DNA of 64,000 bases from Diorhabda sublineata. Lineage: Eukaryota > Arthropoda > Insecta > Coleoptera > Chrysomelidae. Numbering within the stretch: position 1 is the first letter of the stretch; every line of letters starts with the position of its first letter. The stretch spans positions 6,772,709 to 6,836,708 of the forward strand of contig NC_079476.1 of the NCBI RefSeq assembly GCF_026230105.1. The letters are read 5' to 3'. The position numbers and the translations under genes are program-made. Shown piece by piece: positions 49,401 through 57,800 of the stretch. Under the pieces are notes generated by a model that worked only from the letters and a program-made list of their open reading frames with translations, was not told the origin of the DNA and did not search any database.

Positions 49401-52400
49401 AGAGTCAGGGCTTGTGTAAACGAATGAGGTGAACAATTTGGGCAGTTGTTTTATTTCATTGTGTTTTCACCTATTTTATATTTGTATTAATGAAATGCTA
49501 CATTTTTATTTTGCATCATTTATTTGTAAATTATCAACTGAATGGTATTAGTGTTAATTAAGAATTTCTGGGAAACCTTTTTAGTAGAAGACAACACTTT
49601 TTCGAAAAGTAACTTATAGATGTAAGTTGAACCGGAAGAAACTGTTTAGTATTTTTCTAAATAATCACAAGAGGGGTCACAAAGAGAGCATTGGCAGTTT
49701 AAGTTAGGGACCCAATGTATAAAAATAAAGTGTAATAGTGTCAAATGTAGTTCGATAATACACCCATTAGAATATAGTAATTGGAACTAAATATAAACTA
49801 AGCTAAAATGGTCAAAATACTATAAAAATGATATGATTTCTTTTGCACATAGGTATACTTAAATACTATGGAATTACATAAAATACATCTAACATACATG
49901 GAAAGTCGGTCAGGAGAATGGGAATAAACTCTTGATATCAATGTACAATCCGTTCGTAGCGGTTTACAAAGAAGTATTGAGATAAAAAAGTAAATTATGT
50001 ATATATTTATGAATGTTTCGACTTGTAGTGAAAAAAGTGGGATATTTTCTTCTGAAACATCTCATCCATCAAATTATATCATTTTTATAGCAAGTCGACA
50101 TACGATTTTTAGTGGATACATAAAACTGTAATTCCTCTACATCCACAATGCTCAATCTATTTTTTTGCAATTTCTTACCTGACCGACTCTCCCAATACCA
50201 ACAAGACTGGTAAATGTGTTTGAAAAAAACCTGAAAATATTCAATCACTAAATTCAAGTCATAAACAAAAACAAATGTAATTGCAATTAATAATGTACTT
50301 GATATGAAGTTTGGGAATGTCAAAGAAAGAAATATTATCCAGAACCAGAATCCATATCTATTTATCGAAATCAATGCAAAGATTGAAGAAAACGGACAAA
50401 AGGGAAATCAGATCTTGGTATATTTAAAAAATTAGATCTCCAATAAAAGGTTGCGAAATTATTAAAAACTGATCATGTAGCCATAATTTTTCTGGCGAGA
50501 TTAATAAATTGTTACTATTCATTGGTATATGAGCGTTATATATTTAAGTTTTGAGATATGACAACACTGAGGTGGATATGTTAAATCTGAAATTGCCATC
50601 ATAAAGTTTGACATTTTTTAATGGGGAACATACTCAGAACGTGTTGCCATACGAGTTCTATTTAAGTCGTTTACAAATAGTTCAGACATTCATCTTAATC
50701 ATAAAATGAAATTATATCACTTGATTAAAAAATTAAATGACTTTCGGCATTGAGAATTTAACTATTTCAACATAACTAATATTAATAATAAATAGTAATA
50801 AATAATGATACATAATAATAAATAATAAATAGTAATAAACAATAACGTCTACATCAATCTTTTTTTTTTTATTTAATTAATATAATAATCGGACTCAGAC
50901 ATGATTGTTTAATAGAAATGTCAGTATAAATTTGGATGTCAATATGATTTGTTCGCATTGGATACTACATAATTTAACAATCTCCAAATAAAAAAGCTGT
51001 TACTAATTAATTCAAAGAAATGCAACAGTTAAAACATCGAATGAATTGTTCATTTTTCCTCAGATCAAAAATAAATCCCGAAATCCACATTTTTCTATAC
51101 CGAAACCATTGATGCATTCAGAGAATATTTTGAAAAAGAATAAAGCCATATCCAATCATAAATATTTGTTTACATTTGTCTAGCTCAAAACTTAAGTAGC
51201 AACCCTCGTACAAATGAGACTAAACCTGACAATATATATTTAATTCCATTTTCCCTACAAAAATATGAATTTAAAATGTCTCTACGCATCTAGCATTAAC
51301 CATATTCCCTTATATATCCTTTTTTAAAACCTAGGATCTTATGATATGGAGGAGGACAATGGAACTTCTTATTTTATTACACAATACAATGAGAATTCAA
51401 TTTTAGTTTCTTGGGTTTATCAACTATTAAGATTAATACTGCTCAAAGACTTAAGGTAACAAATTGTTTCATCAAGTTGGTACATGGTATTATATAAAAA
51501 TATTTCATTTCTTGACCACGTGTGTTGAATGGAGGTGAGGAGCCTCCAATAAAATCACGGGTGTATTTTCCAAATTACACATTTAATAACAACCAAAAGT
51601 ATGTTGATACTAACCTCTAACAACCTATCTGTAATCGTAGTACAATTTTCTCTTCTGTTTATATGCTGAATAAAATATACAAAATATATGGTATCTTGAC
51701 CTTACTCAATCGTATGTTTGTAATTAAATGGTTTGTTATATTTTAGGGTCTCATTTCTATCAATACGTGTTTGTTGATCGAGTCGAATTACACGTTTTTG
51801 ATTGATCGCGGCCTAGATATAAATATACAAAGTTCTAATCTTAATAGTAGGAATTCAAATTTTTATATACGAAAAAGAAGTAGGTATCAATTTAAATTAT
51901 TTATAGATGCAATGAAATTTATAATATAGAATATTTAATTTTGTTTGTATCACTTCTATCTTTTTGGTCACTTATAAATAACTCTTTTTTTTGTCCATGA
52001 ACAATTTCCAACAATTCTACTTTGTATTTGACTTAGTTTAAACAAATTTTAATTTGTTCATTTTTTGCTACTTCGTGGTTTTTTAATGAAACTTAATTTT
52101 TCTGTTTAACATTAATGACTTTTTAATCTATTTTCCAAATATTGTGATGTCTGTCTCATGTAAACAACATTACAAGGACCCTCAAATATATTATTTATTT
52201 ACTGTTATTCTAGATTTCAGACTACTGAAATATTTTATAATATCCTTCAGTTCCATGTTTTAATCTAATATTCACTAAAATAATTTGATTATGTTGAAAA
52301 TGTCCTTGTAATGATAAGAATAGGTATTTTCCATTTTGTTTGTTAATTGATTATAATATTTCCTTATCATTCTATTGAATATGTTATTTATTATTTTTCG

Positions 52401-54275
52401 AGAATAAATAATTTCTCAAACTGCAGTTTTTACATTTTTAATGTTGTAAGATTAAATTTTTATAGTTTGTTAGCTTTATGACATAAAGTAATAATCATTT
52501 ACTGTATCTGTTTCAGGAGTGTGAATGTTCTACATGCACTACATCAACAATCACATTGTCTAACGCTCGTTTCAATAGCAAATTTATCATCTTCAGAGAC
52601 TGAAGGTAAACAGTGTGTTCAGTATTATTACCAACCGATATTTTATATCCTTATATTAATTTAAATTCTGAATCATTAGATAGAAATTACTCCTCAAGTA
52701 ATCAGAAGCAACTTAGGTTATTTATGCATAACTTTATTGATGATGATTTATTAGTGGAAGACCATTTTGAAACAATATCACTTAAAAACTATATGAAAAA
52801 AAAGTTTTGGGCATTAATATTGTAATAGTGTAAAGTTGAGCAATGCCATTTGAAATAAGAAATTACCCCACACTTAGATTTAATAAATATACATTTTTAT
52901 TAACAAAAATAGAGTTTATATACTTACTTCGATACTCTCAGATTCTGCACCAATGTCTTCGCATGTCTGAGAATCACCCAAATCCTCTTTAATTTTCTTA
53001 ATTCGCTTGGGTTTTGGATGATCCATAAACAGAATGTATCCTAAAGAAAAATTAGTTCTTACTCAAAAAAAGTTAAGATAACATAACAAGAGTAAGCAAG
53101 GTAGAACAATAATTGTAGTTTTAAAAAGTGTTTTGCTAATGGTCTTTTTTTTACACTGGGGACACAGGTACATTTTGAATGGTCTCAATTTTACAGTAAG
53201 GAATTTGTAGTTTTGAAGTAATGTAACTCTATAAATCACTTACCACATAATATAAAGGCATGATAAATATTTCTAGGCTACTAGACAAATGACAATGGAA
53301 CTTTTAACACAAAATTCACCTCTCTTACATTTATCACAGAACAATAATCATGGTATTGTTGTTTTCATATCTAAAGATAAGGGCTCTACTGTAAATCTTA
53401 TAATTATTTAAACAGAATTTTTATCAATTTTTTTTAAACTTTGAGGTTATTATTTAGCTTTCTTTTAGTTGCAAAGCATCACTAAAAACGGTTTTAAAAA
53501 AATTTAGTTTCTAAAATAAACTTTTAACAAGATGGAGGCTAGAATATTACTTATATGGAATATATTACGTATATATATCCTTGAAAATTAATAGTAAGTT
53601 AAATTATTTTTAATAAGAATTTATATGCAGTAAGGTATGTGAATGATTCAAAGTATTGTGCATATAAATTTTATCCTCACGATATTTGTCATAAGCCAAT
53701 AATAAGATGATATTGCAACCATTTTCTTTCATTAAACCCAAGAAATAATATCCATAAGATTTGTGTTGACTTTCAAATTCAAACTGTAGCATTGTACATA
53801 GTAGGTTTATTGATGTACCTTTCATTGAGACCCAGTCATATGATAATAATTTAAAAAAAAATTCTTTATTATTTATATAAACTATTTTTTGACCAATATG
53901 GAGGAAATTCAATAGGTGTATAGATTCAGAATATAAATTTACCAAAGCTACTTCCTCTAGAGAATTCATATCCCTAATTTTTTATACACTCAATTATTTG
54001 TTACTAATCAAATCGATAATCTCTACTGCCCCCTCACACATGAATCGATTTTCGCACTGCTTACCATCATTTTCATTGGAAGTGTTATTTAACTCGGCCT
54101 CAGATGCATCCAGGTGGCGCGGATGCGTCCTCCTCAAATGTTCTTTTAAGTTTGTAGTATTCCCAAAGAATTTCATTTTTCTGTTGCATATTTGGCACTC
54201 CACACAATGAATAACATCATTTTCATATATTTTAACAAAATACTCCCATACAACCGATTTTTTAACTCTAGGCAT
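28414..54275 (-). CDS. BED finger + AAA-ATPase-like + PD-(D/E)XK-like fusion protein
   Basis: Four exons join in frame: 54275-54065, 53040-52928, 35551-35300 and 30117-28414 (759 aa). All have GT donors (GTAAGC, GTAAGT, GTAAGT) and pyrimidine-rich AG acceptors. Residues 1-55 are a BED zinc finger (W10, Y12/F13, C27, C30, H46, H51). A basic linker (KPKRIKKIKE) follows at about 79-88. Residues 140-590 follow the bacterial 'AAA-ATPase-like' family: LGSDDFAKVLESGVYIDKS, P-loop TAPRGFGKST (179-188), Walker B VMILIDNYD (D333) and LTGVFPIANSGIF. The C-terminal 150 residues resemble the linked PD-(D/E)XK nuclease (D667, E681-T-R683, KQILEKKCCEYF). The usual Walker-B Glu is Asn334 and the nuclease Lys is Arg683, so catalysis may be reduced. 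It may be a DNA-binding, nuclease-like defence or regulatory protein; function is unknown. The second intron (17.4 kb) is repeat-filled. The join of exon 1 to exon 2 is a prediction. Confidence 0.75.
30378..30596 (-). mobile_element. Penelope element fragment, GIY-YIG C-terminus
   Basis: The encoded ESNTRKREILEMVHIHSNEK and INDKKYLNSLGEIYSFIL match the end of the GIY-YIG endonuclease domain of Penelope retroelements. The same block ends the larger plus-strand copy at 32800 (FLEMDHIHKNEKAMMLKKNL). It sits in intron 3 of the ATPase-nuclease gene. Confidence 0.7.
30700..31720 (-). mobile_element. Jockey-type LINE fragment (RT catalytic box to C-terminus)
   Basis: The minus strand from about 31600 encodes IATFADDMAVMVVEDTHEEA, with the catalytic FADD box, then KFQTSIDQISNWTKRW. 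Further left come LAGK.. and (about 31080-30960) SYGIHLWGCVSLSKLTIIQR and FQNKILRNITDASWY. This is Jockey order (RT, then ILQRFQ.K..R.I..A.WY). Stops interrupt it. It lies in intron 3 of the ATPase-nuclease gene. Confidence 0.75.
31920..32840 (+). mobile_element. Penelope-like retroelement, RT and GIY-YIG parts
   Basis: ISSVIAQ is followed by RYVDDCITAVSKHQTD (catalytic YVDD at about 32085), then LADRAIQLSDPEFRYSA, then KENNYPEKMINSIFKKRINR. The GIY-YIG endonuclease follows at about 32590-32830 (CIGQTSQYLENRLKGHQYDK to FLEMDHIHKNEK). This is the RT-endonuclease order specific to Penelope elements. Several stops and frameshifts make it non-coding. The N-terminal RT part and flanking terminal units were not seen. 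Confidence 0.8.
32944..34362 (+). mobile_element. Mariner element with both TIRs, broken transposase
   Basis: The TIRs match: TATGAGGATGTATTGA at 32944 and, read inward from 34362, TACGAGGATATATTGA, each at a TA. The transposase starts near 33136 (MEYRAIIKYLYLKGLRGKQI, HTH) and runs to about 34135. DETWVHFYDPE carries the first catalytic Asp. After a frameshift, QDNDPVHKSHVAM (second) and YSPNLAQTDYHLFPQL (third) follow. In-frame stops (TGA at 33379, TAA at about 33511, TGA at 33731) inactivate it. The last 150 bp include an extra stretch before the right TIR. It is in intron 3 of the ATPase-nuclease gene. Confidence 0.85.
34382..35050 (-). pseudogene. Decayed env-like gene of an insect endogenous retrovirus
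   Basis: Minus-strand frames resemble the surface/fusion glycoprotein of errantivirus-type (Ty3/gypsy) elements. 34988-34773 holds spaced cysteines and a TTSENQC motif. 34570-34382 is a hydrophobic transmembrane stretch followed by basic residues (WMKRKLRK). Frameshifts and stops break it between these parts, and no gag or pol is next to it. It is an inactive remnant in intron 3 of the ATPase-nuclease gene. Confidence 0.5.
35560..36320. other. Intron 2 sequence without recognisable content
   Basis: AT-rich. No coding similarity or terminal repeats. Confidence 0.35.
36330..36860 (+). mobile_element. Mariner-family (GVQW3-like) remnant, N-terminal half
   Basis: From 36496 the plus strand reads MSAINDAPVKCELPSVIRFL, then AAGIHRRMSRIYGENFISDD. 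After frame changes, DDLVQRVDSMVKENRRFTI and FPEVSRSALYSIVTKRL follow (about 36690-36820). This is the helix-turn-helix half of GVQW3/mariner-like transposases. A possible outer end begins near 36330 (TACGAAGGCCG). The catalytic half is missing. Confidence 0.7.
36905..37045 (+). repeat. Dispersed repeat, copy 1 (inverted partner at 42848-42990)
   Basis: AATAAGTGATTT, then AATAACCAATGAAAACGACAT, then ACGATCAAATCTTATCAAAC recur in the same order on the opposite strand at 42848-42990. Probably the non-coding end of one transposon family; the second copy lies upstream of a minus-strand DUF4817 remnant. Confidence 0.6.
37045..38775. other. Intron 2 sequence, no firm content
   Basis: AT-rich. A GAACTTTAGGG..GAAAGGGACG stretch (38117-38150) has a weak echo at 40748-40770. 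This might mean that the piggyBac element sits inside an older repeat, but ends could not be defined. Confidence 0.3.
38780..40009 (+). mobile_element. Internally deleted piggyBac element with TTAA duplication
   Basis: TTAA (38776-38779 and 40010-40013) flanks inverted ends CCTTCCATTAGTCGCGCG and, read inward from the right, CCTTCCATTGGGCGCGCG. Subterminal palindromes of the form TGTATCT-n3-AGATACA occur at 38798-38814, 38977-38993 and 39949-39965. The element is 1230 bp, about half the usual length, and keeps only the 3' part of the transposase frame. It lies in intron 2 of the ATPase-nuclease gene. Confidence 0.9.
39094..39729 (+). pseudogene. piggyBac transposase, C-terminal part only
   Basis: An open frame of 211 codons matches the C-terminal third of PGBD4-like piggyBac transposases: ETLVSYVPKKGKTVVLISRL, then PEIISFYNNTKSGVDVVDKL (the third catalytic Asp region), RSTKRWPIVIFYHLLNVAEI and a Cys-rich C-terminal finger (CEPC .. 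CCKK .. CIK .. CNKC). The frame has no stop, suggesting a young element, but the first two catalytic Asp regions are deleted. It cannot encode an active transposase; the DNA-binding finger is intact. Confidence 0.85.
40014..41385. other. Intron 2 sequence, no firm content
   Basis: AT-rich. CATCGAAATAAAGTCACT at about 40306 also occurs at about 38521, on the other side of the piggyBac element, and may be part of an older repeat. Confidence 0.3.
41390..41645 (-). mobile_element. DUF4817-type transposase fragment, N-terminal
   Basis: The minus strand encodes TPHQFATTDYADIIFVYWFC followed by NGNGRAAA. This is the start of DUF4817 transposases (YADIIFVYG.C.GN..AA). Only this piece remains. Confidence 0.6.
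41665..41990 (-). mobile_element. LINE 3' tail (endonuclease-RT C-terminus)
   Basis: The minus strand reads LNWAGHIMRRKSIEMIKRIT, then RRGRPRKIWRNEIEEDIRAL and NIENWRAKCRNQKEWK. This matches the conserved C-terminal tail of RTE/R2-like LINE proteins (L.W.GH..R, GRP...W...I..D). Confidence 0.65.
42165..42565 (-). mobile_element. DUF4817/Tc1-like transposase fragment
   Basis: The minus strand from about 42530 begins MEHYTVEQRVLIVKMVK and continues, after breaks, with LHLHAYKIQLTQQLVPLDHE and RKKFTNWILEQPADFANKI (42340-42200). This is the HTH and pre-catalytic region of a DUF4817 transposase. Confidence 0.7.
42848..42990 (-). repeat. Dispersed repeat, copy 2 (inverted partner at 36905-37045)
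   Basis: Reverse complement of the 36905-37045 block with scattered differences. It lies about 300 bp upstream of the minus-strand DUF4817 start, as expected for a transposon end. Confidence 0.6.
42990..43710. other. Left flank of the satellite array
   Basis: AT-rich intron sequence. The last 60 bp contain a small inverted repeat (GTACGGAGTCGAGCTTCGTAC, about 43677-43697) directly beside the first satellite unit. Confidence 0.35.
43711..46975. repeat. 182-bp satellite, 18 tandem units
   Basis: Units begin GATAAATTTCAAAT at 43711, 43893, 44075 and then every 182 bp to 46805. There are no length changes; units differ by only a few substitutions. Each carries the palindrome GGGTCGAAGACCC, extended by GCTGG../..CCAGC. 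Only unit 18 diverges at its end, marking the array edge. Linked variants (ATGGTG/ATAGTG; GTTTTAAC with GATGATTTGTGG, or GTTCTAAC with GATAATTTGTAG) define higher-order groups. The array lies in intron 2 of the ATPase-nuclease gene. No open frame is maintained. Confidence 0.97.
46975..47509. other. Right flank of the satellite array
   Basis: AT-rich sequence with no supported gene; the region before 47510 may be the 5' end of the DUF4817 element. Confidence 0.35.
47890..48310 (+). mobile_element. piggyBac transposase fragment inside the DUF4817 element
   Basis: Broken frames read KFGVSQKDIVQKKMKR, ENDKGITILKWKDND, then VVDYDKGKSSVDLTDQMPTW, TSLRRTLKRHRKIATELLFG and NNLYKRIT. This is the PGBD4-like segment around the third catalytic Asp (VDYNK.K.GVD..DQM). 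A family different from the 38780 element. Confidence 0.7.
48269..48295. repeat. (AATC)n microsatellite
   Basis: Six perfect AATC units just after the piggyBac fragment. Confidence 0.9.
49440..50527. other. Intron 2 sequence, no firm content
   Basis: AT-rich. The minus-strand frame 50374-50069 is hydrophobic but matches nothing known to me. Confidence 0.3.
50528..51210 (+). mobile_element. Short non-autonomous mariner-type element, 683 bp
   Basis: Left end TATGAGCGTTATATATTTAA, then GTTTTGAGATATGACAAC; the right end, read inward, is TACGAGGGTTGCTACTTAAG, then TTTTGAG. The left 170 bp matches the 5' end of the mariner copy at 2447 (CAGAACGTGTTG, ACGAG..CTATTT). No transposase frame remains, so it is a deletion derivative mobilised, if at all, in trans. 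Confidence 0.75.
50778..50845. repeat. (AATA)/(TAA)-rich simple repeat
   Basis: Interspersed AATAATAAATAGTAATAAA units inside the short mariner element. Confidence 0.8.
51211..51800. other. Intron 2 sequence, no firm content
   Basis: AT-rich; nothing recognised. Confidence 0.3.
51800..52210 (-). mobile_element. Penelope element fragment, GIY-YIG region
   Basis: The minus strand from about 52190 encodes GPCNVVYMRQTSQYLENRLK, then (frameshifted) QVSLKNHEVAKNEQIKICLN and ELLEIVHGQKKE. This is the Penelope GIY-YIG domain, close to the copy at 32590. A Penelope-like end with a hammerhead-like core in the same orientation is 350 bp away (52545-52605), so both may belong to one copy. Confidence 0.65.
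52530..52625 (-). ncRNA. Penelope-like end with hammerhead-like core
   Basis: Minus-strand order: CTGAAGA (52596-52590), an imperfect helix around GATAAA..CTATT, GAAAC, GAGCGTT. The cleavage triplet is GTT instead of GTC, which still satisfies NUH. The ACCTTCAGTCT leader and the GTGATTGTTGATGTAGT tail match the other copies. Confidence 0.5.
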
Positions 54276-54866
54276 AACTTGTTAGTTTTCTATTTTCATA
54301 AAATTTGCCGATTTATTTTAATCGAGACGCTATCGATGACACGACTTTGTTGCTCGTTATCCATTCGTTACTTATCGTGTTGTCATCTATCAAATAGATT
54401 GTCTAAGTTTTCTTTTGAAGTGAACTAAACAGAACATAGTAGATTAATCTCTCAATATAGTAATAGCCAAATTAGCTACGTAGGGTAGAATTTACTTCAT
54501 AATTAACTTTACATTTCATAAATAGAACTTTAAAAATGTTAGAAATAAAAATACATGAACTTTTCACAAGTTTCAGATTAAAGCTAGATTGAGTATTCGA
54601 ATTTTATTTTTAGGTAGAAAGTCAATTTTCATCTACTGAATTGTTTTTAATCGTCCCCATTCAAATTTAATCAAAATATTTCTTGATAAAAGCCTATTAT
54701 GATTTCTTTCCCTTTTTTGTAATATTCTGCCATTTGTCGATGATCTTGGATCACTGAACTAAAAATAAAATGACATTACCACTGATACTAGCGCTCCCTT
54801 GTGCCTTGAAAGTTTACTTTTCTTATCGACAACTCGAGAGTCTTCCATTTTTACTTCAACGTTGTG
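54276..54866. promoter_or_regulatory. Shared upstream region of two divergent genes
   Basis: The start codons of the ATPase-nuclease gene (minus, 54275) and RpL3 (plus, 54867) are 591 bp apart, so both promoters must lie here. TATCGATG (54331-54338) resembles the insect DRE core. CTTTTCTT (54817-54824) is a likely TOP-type RpL3 start, typical of ribosomal protein genes, giving a 5' UTR of about 50 nt. Confidence 0.5.
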
Positions 54867-57800
54867 ATGGTAAGGTTTATTCATCTTTTTTCTCTTGCAT
54901 CTTTTTATATATTATGTAATTTGTTCATTTTTATAATTAAGAATGTTACAACTCTCCAGTTGGTAATAATATTTAACCATTTTTTGTAGTATATAAATCA
55001 CATGATGATTTAGATAATTTTATGTTTATGGTTTAAACCGAAATATAATGTGGATATTTTTCTAGGGCGGTCTGATTTTTTAACATTACCGTTAATTTAT
55101 TTATAAAATAAACATCGGTTTTGATATATTATTTTTTTAGTCTCACAGAAAGTTCAGTGCTCCACGTCATGGGTCGATGGGATTCTATCCCAAGAAGAGG
55201 TCCCAGAGACATCGTGGTAAAGTAAAGGCTTTTCCAAAAGATGATCCCTCTAAACCAGTTCATTTAACCGCTTTTATTGGTTACAAAGCAGGTATGACCC
55301 ACGTTGTACGGGAAGCCGATAGACCAGGATCTAGTAAGTTTATATTCTTTAAATGTTGTTTCCAAATATTCATCGCTATTTTTTTCAGAAATTAATAAGA
55401 AGGAAATTGTGGAAGCAGTTACAATTTTAGAAACTCCCCCGATGGTTATTGTTGGTGTTGTAGGTTACATTGAAACACCACATGGTCTTCGGGCTCTAGC
55501 TACAGTTTGGGCTGAACATCTTTCTGAAGATTGTAGGAGACGTTTCTACAAGAACTGGTGAGTACTTGAATATAACAACTTTTATTGTAAATTTTCCGAG
55601 TCTAGAGTCACTAATTGAATTTCATCCTAATCATATTAGTGCTAAATGAACTCGAAGAGCAATGATACCAGCTCTTATGCCCCAAACTTGTTTCATTATA
55701 ACATGATTGGGTACCTTGTGAGGCGACAGTATTTTTAAAGGCTGTAACTATTCGCACGTTCCCATGTAAAATGGGATATTATTGTTTGAATTTGATAGTT
55801 TAGTTCGCAGTAGATAATTTGAACACACTATTTTTGGTACTTTTATTTGATCCTTACATAGTGGTGTATAATAAACTTTGCTTCATTGTTACTTTTTTCA
55901 AACTGAATCGTAATAAGTATGTAGACAAACACAGGATAGACTTAAGCATCCTTCGTCAACCAGTTATGAGATTCTTTGCTGATAGCAGTTACTGTTACAA
56001 AAACTTTGCATAGCTGGGGAGATGCACAAAAATGTCATTTAAACGCTATTTGTTAACTATAATAAGACTAGTGGAGGTTGAAACTAACCTATTGTATGAA
56101 TCCAAAATATGTTAAGAATTATGAATTTGTGCTCCAAGAACACATGATTTCAAATCCTGAATGTGTTTTATTAGCACTGCAAAGTTACAATTTCAAACTG
56201 TGCAATTTATGCAATTGTGATTGGTAGATCTTCGGTTTGTATTTTACTATTAGCTGAAGTTGATATTTGACTCTTAAGCTACAATTAGTGTAGATTTACA
56301 ATATTTGTTAAACTCTATGACTAATGGAAAAATCACAGGTTATACCAAATACATAAAATAGGTATGTACTGAAGTCTGGTGAATTTGTTGTCTGGGTAAA
56401 TTTAGATGTTGAATAACATAATCATTTCATTGAAACAGCATTTTCTTCAACCTCTCGCCAGGCGCTAGTCATTATGGATGGTGTACAGATTTTTTTCTGT
56501 TTCACTTCCCAATTCACTCTTAATGATTATTTTATTTCCTATTACTATAGGTTTGTTCCTGCCCATTAAATAACCATTCTTTTGTATGGTAACTATTTTG
56601 CACAATTAAAATAACATGTTCTAACAGACTTACGCATCATTTGTAAACAGTTTCCTGTACAGTGCTTTCGAAACTTTGCTATTTCAAACACTTTTAATAA
56701 CTGTTCCAAGAACTGTCCACATTAGCAAGATCATATTTGTATTTTGAACTGCCTTTACAAATACCTTTCATGGCATTTAAATAATATTCCATATGATTTT
56801 GGAATATTTCCCATACACAAGTACTTTTCACATGCTTTTGTAGTGTTTAATTTTCTTGATTTGCACTGCTTACATGAACTTTTCATTGGGAACTGAATGT
56901 GAATATGTAGCAGTTTCTTCAACATGCTTTTCATGTCTGGCCTGGTGTAGAACTGCTCTTTAATCAAATTTTAGCCAGATTTTTTTAGAGTAACATTTCT
57001 TCAATAATGAACTTTGGTTAGTTATCTTGAAATAAACAATATCTATATAACTAAAAAATTATAAATTACAAGTTTCCACTGGAACATGTGGATAGTCGCA
57101 GCCATTTTCAAAATTTACATTTTTTTTTTATTTTCTGTGGTATGTTTTATTAATTTTCTGCAAAGTTCTCCTCTGCCTGCAAGAGAACTCTTTGGAACTG
57201 TATACTGAGCTCACCAATTTAGCTCTAGAGCTTCTTTGGAATTTAAGCGAAGTATATATGAGGGAAAAAGCCTCCTCTAAACTATGAGGCGATTCCTCTT
57301 GTTCTTGCAGAAGTCCAGCCATGCAATTTTAAGATCAAGATTATAAAAATTAGTTTTGGTGTGTGCAAACAGGTACAAAAGCAAGAAGAAGGCTTTTACC
57401 AAAGCTTCCAAGAAATGGACTGATGATTTAGGTAAAAAGTCCATTGAGAAGGACTTCAAGAAAATTATCAAGTACTGCAAAGTTGTTCGAGTAATTGCCC
57501 ACACTCAGGTTAGTACTACACATAAATTTGCTTGTAATTGTATTTAGTAATCATTAGTGACACGATCAGTGTAGGAGCTTACCCTCCACCTGGCAGCTTA
57601 GTAGTTTCAATTTAATGGGGTTACTGCTGCAGTGTCATAGATCATGTGCCCTTCGGGAGGCGCAGGAAGCATATTCCATATTCAGTTGTTTAGTCCCTGG
57701 ACAATGAAACTCTGATAAACCATGCTTTCTACATAACTTTTTTGAATAATCTTAATTCTAGATGCTGGTTCAAATATTTCCGAAATTTAATCAAATTTAT

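Larger units (their letters stand above)
47510..49440 (+). mobile_element. DUF4817/Tc1-like transposon, split by an insertion
   Basis: The N-terminal part (47510-47749) reads LADIHLIYRKNRLNSRLPNR, then VYRERFPHRHHPGRFIFSSI. The rest resumes at about 48650: HRLNTNRYSVWRV, then MEFSNWYLQQPRDNDEFIKL, ILFTDEAMFTREGMFNSRNS (first Asp), YIIGP, NMIFQHDGAFIH (second) and an FFLWGNMKSL-like box near 49260. About 0.9 kb of foreign sequence, including a piggyBac piece, separates the two parts. Multiple stops. Confidence 0.75.

Noticed and set aside
53610..53969. 119-codon minus-strand frame as a separate gene
   Set aside because: It has no recognisable family and AT-driven composition, and it lies inside predicted intron 1 between two well-formed exons of the ATPase-nuclease gene.
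53994..54275. Single-exon BED gene ending at the stop near 53997
   Set aside because: A strong GTAAGC donor at 54064 joins in frame to the 53040 exon, which has a good acceptor; the read-through form may exist as a minor isoform, but the spliced form explains more.
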